NCBI GenBank assembly: GCA_022560025.1
Contig: JAFISE010000074.1
Coordinates: forward strand, 1 to 64,000
DNA: 64,000 bases
Reading direction: 5' to 3'
Origin: Stagonosporopsis chrysanthemi
Taxonomy: Eukaryota > Ascomycota > Dothideomycetes > Pleosporales > Didymellaceae
The position numbers were made by a program, and so were the translations under genes. The notes below the pieces were generated by a model. That model ran no database searches and was not told the origin of the DNA. It saw nothing but the letters and a program-made list of their open reading frames with translations. Below, in pieces: positions 46,232-57,965 of the stretch; the first letter of the stretch is position 1; the number at the start of each line of letters is the position of its first letter.

Positions 46232-46612
46232 TGTGCGTGGTTGTGACGGTCGGTGAGGGGTAGACTTCGAGAGGTTGTGCAAAAGGTTGAAAATACATAA
46301 GAAAATCAATAGACAATAATACACAAGAAGTTGTAATCTGATGAGTGAGACTTGACGTTTGCAGCTCCCAAGGCGCGCACGCTAAGTCGACTTGGCGTGC
46401 AGCGGCGTGCGCCACGTGTGTGGGGATCAACGGCGGCTGTGGGGCTCAGCCTTGTCGGCATATTCTCGCCATGGGAAACTGCCGAAACGAAGTAAAAAGA
46501 CATCAACAGAAGGATAACTATGAACAGCAATAATATTCGCACAATGTCGCTAATCCAAGTCACCTGCTTTTGGCCCGATAGCGGATGATACACTTACAGA
46601 GCCCCCCTGTTC

Positions 46613-49018
46613 TTACATGTCAACCTCCTCTTCATCTATGTCTCGATCCCTCAACACAGCCGCCGCTGCCTGGTCGATCATGTCTGTTATATGTAGATGC
46701 TGATTGAGCCCAGCAATCTCGTCCCTGACATACGATAGGTCACGCCTAAGCAACTCTAGTCTGAGCCGTAAAGCACAATCAGGCTTCAGTAGATCAAGAC
46801 CTGGCCTCCTCAAGCTCAAGCTCCAATTGCCTGATGCGCTCGTCCTTCTCGCGCGATGATGGGTCCTGTGCTTGCGCGCCAGCCTTGGTCTTCAGCTGGG
46901 TGACCTCGCGGATGAGCAGCGCGATCTGGTCGGACTGGTCAGCCATGACCTTGTTCTGCTGCTCGAGCTGGGCCTTGATGTCGCCAAGGGCATCGCGCAG
47001 TGCGGAAGCGGGACCACCAGCGCTGGCCGCGGGTGATGACGCGGGCGCAGCTGCAGCAGCGGGCACAGACTCGGCTGGAGGCGTAGACGCCTTTGCCTGT
47101 GCAGGAGCAGATGTGGGTGGAGGTGTGAACTTCTGCTGCTCGGGCTCCTTGGTAATGACTGGGCCTATCGTCTTCTCCTCCTGCTTAGCAGCAGTGACTG
47201 AATGGCGCGAGACGGGCTTGGTAACCTCCTCGAAGCTGGACTCGCTCTCCTTGTCAGAGTCTCCGTCCTTCTCAGCGAACCTGTCGGCCTGAGACGACAA
47301 GGAAGCGTTGTCCTTCAGCTGGGGTGGCGGGCCACGCGAGACAGGTGCAGGTGTTGGCTCCGGTGCGGGCTTTGGTGCCTCAGCCTTGACGGGAGATGAT
47401 GGAGCAGGGGCGGCCTGTGGTGGCTTGTAGTCGGATGACACTTCCTGGGGTGCCTCGCCGTTGTACAAGCTTTCCAGCGAGATCTTGGGCGGCAGTGCGG
47501 TCTTGCCACCGAACCACTCGTCAGCGGTAACACCAGCCTTGAGGCCGTTCGTAGGCGGGAAGATGTCGCTCTGGAACATCTCGGCACGACGGGGGACGAT
47601 GAAAGACACGGGCTCGATGAAGCTGTCGTTAACAGTCTTGAAGCAGCGCAAGACCTCGTTCTCGTGGAGGTTGATACCGCGCTTGGGCATGAAGGCAACA
47701 CCTCGCTGAGGGTTGGGGGAGGAGTACTCGGACAAGTACTCGAACTTGTCGTTCTCGTATTCGTAGTAGCGGATGTTGCCGTCACTGTGGGTGTCAGTTC
47801 AGTACTGCTGAATCATGTCATGATACTCACCCCTTGCCCGCAAGGTACAAGCACTGTGTGCCGTCGTCCCAGAAGGGCATGCAGACACCAGAGATCGAGT
47901 CGAGGATCTGGAAGCCACCGATGGGCTCGCTTGGGTTGCGGGGATCCCACAGACCCAACTGACGGTCGCTCATGCGGGAGAAACCAGTGGTCGCGATACG
48001 GTCGGTCTCGCCCATCCACACAGCACGGCTGTTCTTCGCGCCGGGGTGGCCAGGGACTTCCTGAGCAGGCTTCTCCTGGCGCACATCCCACACGCGCAGC
48101 TTCTTGTCTCGGCAGGTGGTGACCAGCTGAGAGCCGTCGGCGCTCCAGGACAGCGATTGCACGATATCGTTGTGCTTGAGGGTGAGCTTGGCCTGACCAG
48201 CCTCGACGTCCCACAGCTTGACGGTGTAGTCGCCCGAGGAACTGGCAAGAACGCTCTCGGCAGCGGGGTTGAACAGGACATGCCCGACTTTCCTGAAACA
48301 ACTATTAGCGGGCTGCGACATAAACTCAGGAGGTCGTGTACCTCATGTGCCCGCTCAGCCTAGCTACGGGCGACACGTCGGCGGGCTCCTCGCCATCGCT
48401 TTGCAGGGTGAAGTTCTCTGGGACCTGCCAGATGAAGACCTGCGCACTGTGAGCCTCCTGCCGCGCGTTGTGAGTGGGGTGGTTGGGCGCACCTTGCCGT
48501 CGTCCGAGGCAGACGAGATCAAGTGGTCGTTGAACGGACTCCTGCAGACCTGTAAGCGTCTTGTGCCTCCGTCCCCCCAAGCGCGCGCGCGTACCAGTCG
48601 GTGTCGAGAACGGCGGCTGTGTGTCCGCGGAAGAGGGGCATCAGCTCGGGGGCGCGGCCGTTCTCATTGATGGGGATGACGGCGAAGGCGCCTCCTCCGC
48701 TTGCTTCCCAGTTGACCGAAATGAACTCGGGGTTGGCCTGCGAGGGTATGAGCGGTCATGTTGGTGGTCGCGTGCGAGGCTGCGCTGACCTTGATCAGGT
48801 TGGTGTCCCACGCGTTCTTGGAGATGCGGATGTTGTCGTAGCATTGTTCCTAGCAGGCCGTAAGCTCCACACGCAGCGACTGTATGCGCCCGGTTCGCAC
48901 CTTCTTGGTGCCCTTGCCAAAGACGTGGCCTGGTTGTAGTTGTCAGTCGCATGAGCTTAGCTGAGGAGGCGCGGGAGCACGCACGGTACTTGGAAGCTCT
49001 CACGAAGCGGCCGGCCAT
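46613..49018 (-). CDS. crn1: Coronin, actin-binding WD40 protein
   Basis: Nine coding exons on the minus strand: 49018-48985, 48929-48901, 48849-48790, 48737-48595, 48541-48493, 48439-48342, 48292-47831, 47784-46801 and 46760-46613, giving 668 residues. The N-terminus reads FVRASKYRHVFGKGTKKEQ, the basic coronin signature that contacts actin. WD40 repeats follow (LFRGHTAAVLDTDWSPFN, KVGHVLFNP, VKLWDVEAG, LRVWDVRQE), then the conserved extension GVAFMPKRGINLHENEV and IVPRRAEMFQSDIFPP. A Pro/Ala/Ser-rich linker and a C-terminal coiled coil follow. The last intron (40 bp, donor GTCTTG) is weak. Without it the protein ends at a TGA at 46794 after ELEEARS; with it the coil continues LELLRRDLSYVRDEI. 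Coronin regulates Arp2/3 and cofilin at actin patches. Confidence 0.95.
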
Positions 49019-49656
49019 GATTGCGGTGGGTGCCTGGGCGATGGGTGCGGAAGTAAGGGAATATGTGTGCAGCCCCTGAGGTCGCAGTGTCGCAAGCCAG
49101 TAGGCGCCGGTGGTGATGAGGCTCGGAGTTGACGCGACCTCCTTCCGCGACGTTTCAATGCGCTGCTGCATCGCCCATTGCTTTGCTTGGCGCCCCACTC
49201 GACCGTCATTTGCGGGCGCAAGCGACGGTGCCCTGGTCCCCTCATGCTGCTCTCCACCCTGCTGCAGTCGTGCTCTCCACAACCCTCAGCGCTACTGCGA
49301 ACACCAGCTTGCCCGCTTCTAGCTTATATGTAATAAGGGTCTTCATTGAGTGTCATTGTGAAGTATGAGTCCTCACGACAGCTGATACCGGCTTGAGCCA
49401 ACAACACGTGACATTGATGACTTGGGTCATCTAGCCAACATGACCCAGCACGAAGAGGTACACGCACATCAGGACTATGTCTGAGGGAAAGAAATCACGG
49501 CACATCATATACACGATTTTTACACACATAGCAAAATCCCCACAAACACCGTAACACACCATTCCCTACGCCAACCCCAGAGTATCTCACACTAACATCT
49601 CCACCCGCATCCCCCCCAGCCCTCCCAGCGTCTCAGACCCCCACTATTTCACTTTC
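49019..49656. other. Intergenic
   Basis: Coronin promoter and leader. Short frames at 49110-49368 are not supported. 49560-49660 is strongly pyrimidine-rich on the + strand. Confidence 0.45.
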
Positions 49657-50451
49657 TCACTCCCTCTCATCCACCCTCCCCTTTCCACCCACCACCACCG
49701 TCCTCCTCCCCCCATACACATCCCCATCCCCATCCCCTCTCCCCCTCAACGGCCTCGGCCACCACAAAATCCCACACCGCACCTCGCCCACTTCCCTCCC
49801 CTTCCCATCTCTGACCCCCCACGTCACACTCGCCGCTCTACGCCCCACGCCGTAAGCAGTATACGGCCAATTCGCAGGAATCTGTGCGAGGAGGGTGGTG
49901 GGGAAAGGGAGGGAGGGAGGAGTGGGTTCAAGAGTGATAGGGGATGGTGGAGTGGAGGAAGGGGATCCGTGGGGTGGAGTCATTTGGGGCGTGCTGGGGG
50001 GTGCGGGAGTGGGTGTGGATTTGGGTATGCAGGCGCGTAAACGCGTGGTGTGTATGGATGTGGTGGGTGTAGAGTCCATTCCTGGCGTTGGAGTAGTTGT
50101 GCGTAGCAAGTCAGCTAAGGGAGGGGTGACTGCGGCTGTTTTGCGTGAGAACTCTGGATGCAGAGTGTTGGTAGCGGACGCTGGAGGTGCGGGATCGGTA
50201 GCGGTGGTGGTTGAGGTGGCAGTGCCAACGTTATCATCACTGTGGCCTGTGAGGTAGAAATCTGGGATCCCGTGTAGTGGACTCAGCTCCAGTGTTGGGG
50301 CGATTTTCATGGTTATGAGAGAATTGGCGGAGGCGAGGGAGGGGTTGGGGAGGTTGAGGCGGGACGAGGAAGGAGTGGTGAGACCCTGTGAGCTGGCATG
50401 GAGGAAGAGAAGGAATATGGTGAGCGTGCTGGCGAGCATACTTACTGACAT
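49657..50451 (-). CDS. Putative small secreted protein of low complexity
   Basis: One minus-strand frame of 264 residues from an ATG. Met1 or Met5 begins a hydrophobic leader (MLASTLTIFLLFLHASSQG), a plausible signal peptide. Residues 75-190 are dominated by Thr, Pro and Ser (TTTATDPAPPASAT, PTPAPPSTPQMTPP), like an O-glycosylated stalk. The C-terminal 75 residues are more ordered (IPANWPYTAYGVGRRAASVTWGV, CGILWWPRPL). A GTAAGT lies four bases after the ATG, so a different 5' structure is possible. A 120-codon frame runs opposite within it. I do not recognise the family, and existence of the gene is only moderately supported. Confidence 0.45.
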   Translation of the reverse strand: MSVSMLASTLTIFLLFLHASSQGLTTPSSSRLNLPNPSLASANSLITMKIAPTLELSPLHGIPDFYLTGHSDDNVGTATSTTTATDPAPPASATNTLHPEFSRKTAAVTPPLADLLRTTTPTPGMDSTPTTSIHTTRLRACIPKSTPTPAPPSTPQMTPPHGSPSSTPPSPITLEPTPPSLPFPTTLLAQIPANWPYTAYGVGRRAASVTWGVRDGKGREVGEVRCGILWWPRPLRGRGDGDGDVYGGRRTVVVGGKGRVDERE

Positions 50452-50858
50452 TTATCTTCCCTTGCAGATGCCCTGCCTCAGTCTGCGAGGGAGAACGATG
50501 TGCCACATCGACCTTGCACGGCAAAGATGGCGCATCGTTTGCCCCCCGATCCCGCATCAGCGCCGTGACAACACCACACTTCACAGGGGCAGACAGCAAA
50601 AGAGTATGCGTGGGTCATCATGCATTGCTAAACAAAAGCGCACCAAACGCCTACATTCCCCGCAATCACGAGACAGAGCCAGCCATGGGCCGCAAAAGCT
50701 CCATCTCATTCCCATCACCAACACGCCCGCAAAAGACACACAGATATGACAGCAAACGGCCTCGAACACTTCAAAAGCCGCTGCGGGAAAGATACGTACA
50801 CGGCCGACGTCATGGCCCACACCCCGTCGGCGTCTGACAGCCTCGCTCTAGATGGCAA
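50452..50858. other. Intergenic
   Basis: 407 bases between the kinesin stop and the start of the putative secreted protein on the same strand. The short frames here are not supported. Confidence 0.4.
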
Positions 50859-53800
50859 CTACGCAGTCTTGGTCTGCTTTTTTGCGGTGCCGATATGTGT
50901 ATTGTGGACCTTTGTCGCGAACTTGAGACTGGTGACTGTCTCTTGCAAGTGAGCCTGCAGCGGGCTGACCATAACGAACATGAGGGTCTTTGAGTTGCCG
51001 CCGAGCGAGTATTGGAGGAGGTATGTGAGCTGTGGTCGTGTTAGTCAGCATGCTATACAATAGATCGTAGAGTACGCACCTTCGAGTTCCTGTACGGGAT
51101 ATGGGTGCCCTCCTTCGCCGACCCAAGTGCGTTGATGACGTCGCCGAGACAGCTCAGACTCTTGTTGATGTTCTGCGTCTCCTTGAGGCGGGCGCCTTCC
51201 ACCTTCGAGTGCTCGAGACGCTCAGAGCCAGCAAGATCGACGAGGTTGAGCGTGCCCTCGCTCCTCTCGCCTGTGATGTCGTTCGTACCGACAAGCTTGA
51301 GAATGAAGACGGAATGGGATCGAGAAGAACGCATGTTGGCTTTTGTAGCAGCCACCGTTCGGTTTTTGTCGGCCGTCTTCAGAAGCTCCTGGACTCGGTC
51401 TGGCCCATCAAGCTCCATGCTCACGGTATTCTCAAGGTTGGTCTGCTTCTTGACAGGATCATGGCGTACTTCGACCTTCTTCTTGTCGAGATCCTCGGAA
51501 CGTCCGAGTAAGTCATTGTACGTCTCGTTATAGACTTCGACGAAGGAGCCTTCGATCTTGTAGTGCCAGCCCTTCTCCTCCAAACGCTTGGCCTCGGCGT
51601 AGATCTGTGCTGTCGCCAGCGGGATCATGCCGTCTGCAGACGACATCGTATGTGTCTTACCGGAGCCGGTCTGACCATAACAGAAAACGCAGACATTGTA
51701 GCCGTCAAGCGCGCTCTGCACCAGCTGGCTGATCTCATCGAAGACCTCAATGTTCTGTGATTTCGGACCGAAGACACGGTCAAATGAGTATTGGTATGCC
51801 GTGGTGATGTCCTTGCCGGTTGCGCTGGTCTTTCCTGGTCCTTGGATAGCGACCTCCTTGCTGTCGGTGTCGGCGTCAGGGAAGGAGATCTTGGCTGGAT
51901 CTGCTTCAGTGACGTGTGCTGGTCTGACACGACACATCACTCGGATGTTGCCCTTCAGCTCCTGCACCTGATTGAACAGCTTCCGCCTCAGCGTCTCCTC
52001 CTGTCGAAGCTTCTCGTGGGCCTGCTCGGCAGCTTCAATAGCCTCCTGCATGCGCCTGTGCAGGTCGTTGTATGCCGAAGACTGAGCCTGGCTGTCTGAT
52101 TCGAGGAAGTTGATCTTCTCCTTCATGGCCGTGTTCGCAGATTCCAGCATGAGATTCCTGGTTGTGGAGTCTGTCAGTTGGCCCTGGAGTGCTGTTTTCA
52201 AGGCCCGTTCGCGATCCAGTTCTGATTTGACGTTGGTCAGATCTCCCTGGAGGAGCTGCAATTCCCGCTGCTTCGCATCGACTTCAATGTTCGCGGTCCG
52301 TAACTTCGAGGCATACTCAGCCTCTACTTCTTGCTCTTTCTGCAGTTGTCGGTTTCGCTCGGCCTCGGTCTCCTTCGACAGTTTCGCGTTGAGCTCATCT
52401 AATTGTTCCTTGTGCTCTCTAAGAAGCTTATCGATCTGTGCTTCAAAACTCTTGCGGACCTTCTCTTCTGCTGCTTCTTTCTCGGACTGCCACCTTTGGG
52501 CAGCTTTTTGGTGCTTACTCTCAAGATCTTCGACTTCGTTGCGGTGCTTGCGTCTTATATCGTCCGTCTCGAACGCAATGTTTCGTTTGGTCATCTCCAT
52601 CTCCATCTCCATGGTCTTCATGCAGCTTTTGGCGTCTTTCAGATCGGTCTCTAGATCACGATTGACGCTCTCCAGGCGCGCACGGATGGCTTCGAGTTCC
52701 GTGACTGCAGGATCGGAGATCAGCAAACTATGCACAAAGGTTCAAACTTGGTGATCGTACCTCGACTCTGGAGCTGCTGAATGCTCTCCTTCTGATCTGT
52801 TGCCTTTTGCATGTCTGTTTCCATCTTCTCCTTGAAGGCTGTAAACTGCCGCTCCATAGCCTCCATTCGATCGTCGTAGAAGTCTGGACATTGGTCGTTA
52901 GTAAATCTATTAAGAAACCGCTTGGGTGCATTTCGAGGTGTAGAGGAAGGAGGTCGAGTGGGGCTCGGAGCTGGGGGCTGACGAGTAGGCGTTGCAAAAG
53001 GAAGTCGAGAAGGCCGTAATGGCTTGAGAAAGGGATTGGTCTCATCAACAGCACAGGGCATACCACTTCCGACGCCATCGTGATCGTCTGCGTCTGAAGT
53101 GTGCAATCTTAGCGCCTTCAAACTCCTGCAGACCTCCTCACAGTCGGCATCGGTGGGTTCTTCCTGTACTGGCGTGATTGGACGAAACGTAGGAGAGGAA
53201 ATCGATCGTGCATGTGACAAATAATACGCTTGATGTGCTGGTATGCTGACGGAATGTAGGCGGGTCTGATGGGTTGAGCGCAACTTCCTGGGAACTTTGA
53301 AGCTCTCACCAGGGTTTGTAGATATAAGAAATGGTTGCACACCTCTCTCTTCTTCATCGTCTTCCTCCTCATCGCGACGGTACATCGAAGTCGCTGGACG
53401 AGCGGTCGCGTGATGGGATTTGCTGCGTACATGAGTACCGGCGTATTGTCCGTAGGCTGAACGAGGTCTTGTCGCAGTTTTCGCGGCTGCGCTCGTGCTG
53501 GCGCCAAACGTGGAGGTCGTGGCACTCCGTGAAGCGGGCCGCGATCCAGCGCGAGATGTAGACGTCGACGCAGAGAAGCCACGCTCTTTCCGTGCAACAG
53601 TGCCTTTAACACTGGTTGATAGCGGCCGTGTGCTCGGAGGCGCTGTAGCTTTGCGATTGACGGGATCGCCGGCCCTGTCGGCGAGCGTTCGTCGTACCTT
53701 TGTCGCCGGTTCGGGTACTGGATCGGTCAGTAGCCTGTCCGTCTCAAAGTGTATGGGCAGGAATGATGTACAGCTCGAGGGCTTGTGCTTCACGCTCGTC

Positions 53801-54003
53801 GTTGGCGGAGGTATGCCACTGCGCGCGTTCATGCTGCCATTTTGGAGCTCGGCGAGAGCACGCGGTGGCGAAGAGATCTGAGGGAGACGCGAGAGGGGTT
53901 TAGGGAGGGCCGAAGCCTTCTTAACGTCCTGTGTGCAAAGTCAGATCAGCCATTGCGGCGCATGAACGACTGCTCAATTGGCGAAGCGTACCACGTCTTC
54001 CAT
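50859..54003 (-). CDS. klpA: Kinesin-14 (Kar3/KlpA-type C-terminal motor)
   Basis: Four coding exons on the minus strand: 54003-53992, 53928-52761, 52704-51080 and 51029-50859, giving 991 residues. Exon 1 encodes only MEDV. It is supported because the frame upstream of the first internal ATG (53832) is open and coding-like (KASALPKPLSRLP) back to a good acceptor at 53929. The last exon supplies LTYLLQYSLGGNSKTLMF, completing the motor. Residues 1-390 are a basic Ser/Thr/Pro-rich tail with a second microtubule-binding role in this class. About 394-640 is coiled coil. The neck-motor junction ELKGNIRVMCRVRP starts at 642, the P-loop GQTGSGKT is at 737-744, and switch regions NMRSSRSHS and LVDLAGSE follow. 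A C-terminal motor means minus-end-directed movement in spindle assembly and nuclear positioning. Longer than the roughly 770 residues usual for KlpA, because of the tail. Confidence 0.93.
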
Positions 54004-54620
54004 GTCGTGCTTGTATCTCCGGGTCCCGTTAGTGCTGAAAGAACGAACAATGCAATCTGGACATGCTACGCCACAGCCAAAAACACAAGCGCGTGGTTGA
54101 AGATGATGTTGTTGCTGCGTACTTGTGTCGGTTCGCTGCCAAGCCGAGTAGTAAACAAACAGGACCCTTGTCGCTTTGCCGATAGCGCCACCCGTCTCCA
54201 TCGCCGTAAAGATCAGGACAACACACGCCTGGCACATTTGTGATAGGACTGCATTACTATTTATTGATGCTAATCCTGCGTTGAGAGAGATAGAAGTACC
54301 GGCCATTAGCAAACAAATGATTTTACGAGACACAACATGACGTTTTTATACTGTATCTTGTACCATGTCTCAGTATTCGCACCCTATGCTAGTAACATTG
54401 CCTTCTTCAACGCCTTGCTATGCGTATCCATATGCTGGGGACCCGCTGGGCAAAGCCAGGGCCATCAGAAAGTCTAAGTTCAGGCCCATGGTAAGGCCGA
54501 CAATCAGTAACCCCAACCTAAACGCCTTGTATTCCTTGCTCCAGCACGCAATTCGTCATTGCGCTTCGTCTCTTCTCCGGGCTTGTGGATGCCGAACCTT
54601 GTCCCCCACTTGACTCTGTA
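54004..54620. other. Intergenic
   Basis: Kinesin promoter/leader and SDS22 3' flank. Short frames at 54029-54333 and 54365-54613 look random. Confidence 0.45.
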
Positions 54621-55864
54621 CTACACTTGTTTCACGTACGCTTGTCTCGTGTTAGTAAAAGTGCCGCACAGCAACGATTCCGAATACTTACTGGCATCGA
54701 TCTGCTTGATCTGAGGTAGAGCCAATCGCACCTTGTTGCGATATAGCGCAGGCTGTGCTCGCTGAAGTGGATTGCCTTCGAAGTACACCGTCTCCAGCTC
54801 TTCCTTGTCTTTCAGCTGCTTCTCCACCTCATTGAAACTACTGAGCTTGCAGTTGGATGCCCAAAATTCAGTCAGATGGGTGAGAGTCTCCAGGCCTGAA
54901 AGGTGTTCGATAGGATTCGAGCTGATATCGATGACCTGCAAATTTGTATTGTGTTCGAGACCATCCAACGAGGTCAAAAGGTTGTGAGAGATGTGCAGCT
55001 CTTCCAGGTTGACAAGCTTGTCGAGCCCAGATATCGTACGTAAGCGATTCGACTGGATAGACAGAATTTTGAGATTTGTGAGGGTATCGAGACCCTTGAT
55101 CTCAGTGATCTTGTTCTTGCCCAGCCACAGCTCCTCCAATCCCGTGAGTGTCTCCAAATTCTGAATTTCTCGTACCCTGTTTGCACCCAATTCGATTTGT
55201 CGCAGGCTTGTCATACCATCAAGATTCTCGATGGTGCTGATTTTGTTCTGCACAAAGTACAGATCCTTGAGCTTCTTTAGGTGATCCAAACGCTTTATGT
55301 GCTTGATTTTGTTGAAGGAAAGGTCGAGCGATGTGAGTTCGGTGAAGGCATCGAAGCCTTTTACGTGCGAGATGAGATTGTCGTATAGGTCGATCTCGGT
55401 CAACGTTGCAGCGGAGTCGTTCGGTATCTCGATCGCCTGTATGCGATTTTGCCGCAGACAGAGACGCTATCTTGGTCAGTCGATGCCAGCTGATCTCAGA
55501 GCGGTGTATATACCTTCATCCGCTTGAACCTTTCTAGCCTCAGACTTGACATGTCCGCGATCTTGCAGTGCACGAGTTCAATCTCGTCTTCGTCGTCTGG
55601 CACATCGTCCAGGAGATCTTCGTCTGCCTGGATCTTATCAGGCGGCGGCCCCTCGTCCTCCGACTCTTCCGCGTCGCTCTGCACTTCCGCGTTGGGGTCT
55701 GCTGGATATTTGACTACAACCGATTTGTCCACCCTGAGCTTGCCGTCCCAGCCTTTGCTATCGCGTGGTCTGTCGTGCTCCTCTTTACTCTCATCGGTCG
55801 GCGCAACAGCGTCATTCGCGGCAGGGTCAAGCTCGACGTGCGGGGCAGCGTTTGGCTCAGACAT
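54621..55864 (-). CDS. sds22: Protein phosphatase 1 regulatory subunit SDS22
   Basis: Minus strand exons 55864-55514, 55466-54692 and 54640-54621 (introns 47 and 51 bp) give 381 residues. ATG is 55864; the frame upstream opens with a GTG. The second intron (GTAAGT..TACTAAC..CAAG) is 51 bp and stop-free, so unspliced reading also stays open, but splicing yields QIDATYVKQV, the conserved SDS22 end. An acidic N-terminal third (DEDLLDDVPDDEDEIEL) precedes about eleven 22-residue leucine-rich repeats of the SDS22 type (L..L.L..N.I..I..L..L), then the LRR cap ALYRNKVRLALPQIKQIDA. SDS22 binds PP1 and controls its maturation and mitotic activity in the nucleus. Confidence 0.95.
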
Positions 55865-57965
55865 GGTGTCGTAGCGCGAGCAGGTATGAAAAACGAATAA
55901 AGACACCGGAAGTGGGCGACAGGCTTGCTGTGTGGTTCAACCACAAGGTAGGGACAATGGTAGACATTTCAAAGCAGAAGTTACGTAGAGGAAAGCTTAG
56001 CTCGAGCTAGCAACAAGGGTCTCCAAGCTGCGGGGTGGGGTGACGAACCGCCGCGATTGTCAGTGACAGTCGGCTGGGCTGACCCAGAACAAATCTGTGA
56101 TCAAAGCATCTTGTGATCCAAGAACGATTCGCAAACACAGCAGCTGTAGTTGACGAGGGGCCCGAGCTTTCTGGGTGTCAAATTAGGAACCACAGATCTA
56201 TGTCCTTCCACTCAAGTTGCCCAAGAACCAAACACTGAATCCTGAGCTAGCTCGCACTATCGCAGACACAAGTCGACTCTACTCTTGCTGGCACTTCATC
56301 AGTAGCAATATGCAATGTATGTACAAAGCAGCCCTAAACTTCAAGTGCCAGCCCGACGCAATCTGTCTCTGCGAATTCATCGGGCAACCTTCCAGAAGGT
56401 GGTACATGTCTGGCGGTTGTTTTGACTTTCTGGTAGCTGTCTCGGGCGGCACGGATTCCGTTACTGTGAAGCATCGAGGGGTCACCTGTTTGCCCCTTCC
56501 CGGCAGCAAGCTTCCCTCCGAGCCGCAGACACAGCATTGCGGAACGGCCCAGCCACCCCGCAATCTGTGGCGGTCTCAGACATTGGCCTTGGGAGGAGCA
56601 CATCCTCAGCCTGTCAGGTCACCAAGTGAGAGACCTTGTGACGATAATAATGCGACAAGGAATGGACGTCTGCAGATCAGCACGGGATGATCTCGACGTG
56701 CGACGGGCCGTTAGGGTGATGCACTTGGTTCGCCACTGCGTGGAACGCAAGACATCATCTGGCATGTGACAGCTCGCACCAGACAAAAATGCATGCCTCG
56801 CCCCTGGGTTTGTTGTTGCCGGTCAGCACAAAGCTTCGCTGAACTCTGCCGGAGCTGCAAGGTCCGCACTGAGGCCGACAGGATCATGGTTCGACACAGG
56901 CCCAGGGTGCGGCGGCAGCGGTGCTTCTGGTCGCACGGCTGAGGTGAGCCGCGATAGGCTGCAGCGGTGATGCTCGACCTGTGCTACGGCGCTTAGTTGC
57001 GAGGTTAGCTCGGCCAGGCGGCCGGCTGGAGAGGCCTGTTGGTGTCCAGGACTCGCATGCAGGGCTTGAGGTTTATTGAGTGAGGGCCCGCGCTCGGCGG
57101 CCGTGGGGCTCCATCTCGCAGGACGCTCAGTGCAAGTGATGTGCTGCTGCGCATTCTCGCGACAGCGGGTTCCTGGTGCAGGACGCAGAGCGATCTGCTA
57201 TTGGGCAGAGGGACGAGAGCAGCAGCCCGCGCACCCACCCACCAGATGGCGCAGGATGGAGGAGAGCGAGTTTGGGGCCTGGGCCGCCCAGCAGCGGCCG
57301 CGCAGCTAGCACGCAAATGTGCTAGAGGGCTGCAGACATGCACTCTCCATAAAGAGGCCCCTGTTGCTGGGTGGCCGTCCGCACAGCCCCAGAGACACTG
57401 CCAGAGCAAGCCTGCGGCGAGTCGAGCTGTCTGTCTCGCATCCATTCCACGGCCACCTGAGCGCGCATCCACACACGCACACGCAGCCGCATCGCAGCAG
57501 CTCGAGGGCGCATCCCGTGCCGTAGCCAGACTGGCAATTCGTTGGGTGGAGTATTGGCGCTTGATGACGGTGAAAGACGGCGTCTCATTTCCGCCCGCCT
57601 TAGCGAACCAGCCTCATCCCAAGCACCGATCCTGACCTCGCAGCTCCCTACGCCGCCTCTCTCGTTCCCTCGCGCGCACCCTCGACGACCGCTCTTCATC
57701 GCGACGCCGCGTCCGCTCATTCTATCTCGTGCGCCTGCCGACAGCTGTGCTGTGACTGCCAATCCCAATCCCAATCCCATCGCCCGATTAGGAAGCAGCG
57801 ACTCGCGGAGCTCTGGTCCCGGCTCGACGACAGCTCTCCCAACCACGCCCACGAGGACACCCGCCCCACGCGACAACGCCTGCAGCCGCCGACGCCGCCG
57901 CCCGTCCATCACTACGTCCCGCACTTGACCGCGCCGTGCCTGTCTGAGGCACCTACCGCGCAGCT
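55865..57965. other. Intergenic, 2.1 kb, divergent promoters
   Basis: Lies between SDS22 (-) and the PSR-type phosphatase (+). The right half is G+C-rich with many overlapping open frames on both strands, none conserved-looking. The frame at 56217-56690 has only a TTG at its head. Bases 57540-57965 are pyrimidine-rich on the + strand, as in long fungal leaders, and include a short AATCCC repeat near 57762-57780. Confidence 0.5.

Noticed and set aside
56217..56690. 157-codon frame between SDS22 and the PSR-type phosphatase
   Set aside because: Its head is a TTG; the first ATG lies later, and the composition looks random.
57755..57785. AATCCC repeat as a CRISPR-like or regulatory array
   Set aside because: Three or four short tandem copies only, in a eukaryotic leader. 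A simple microsatellite.
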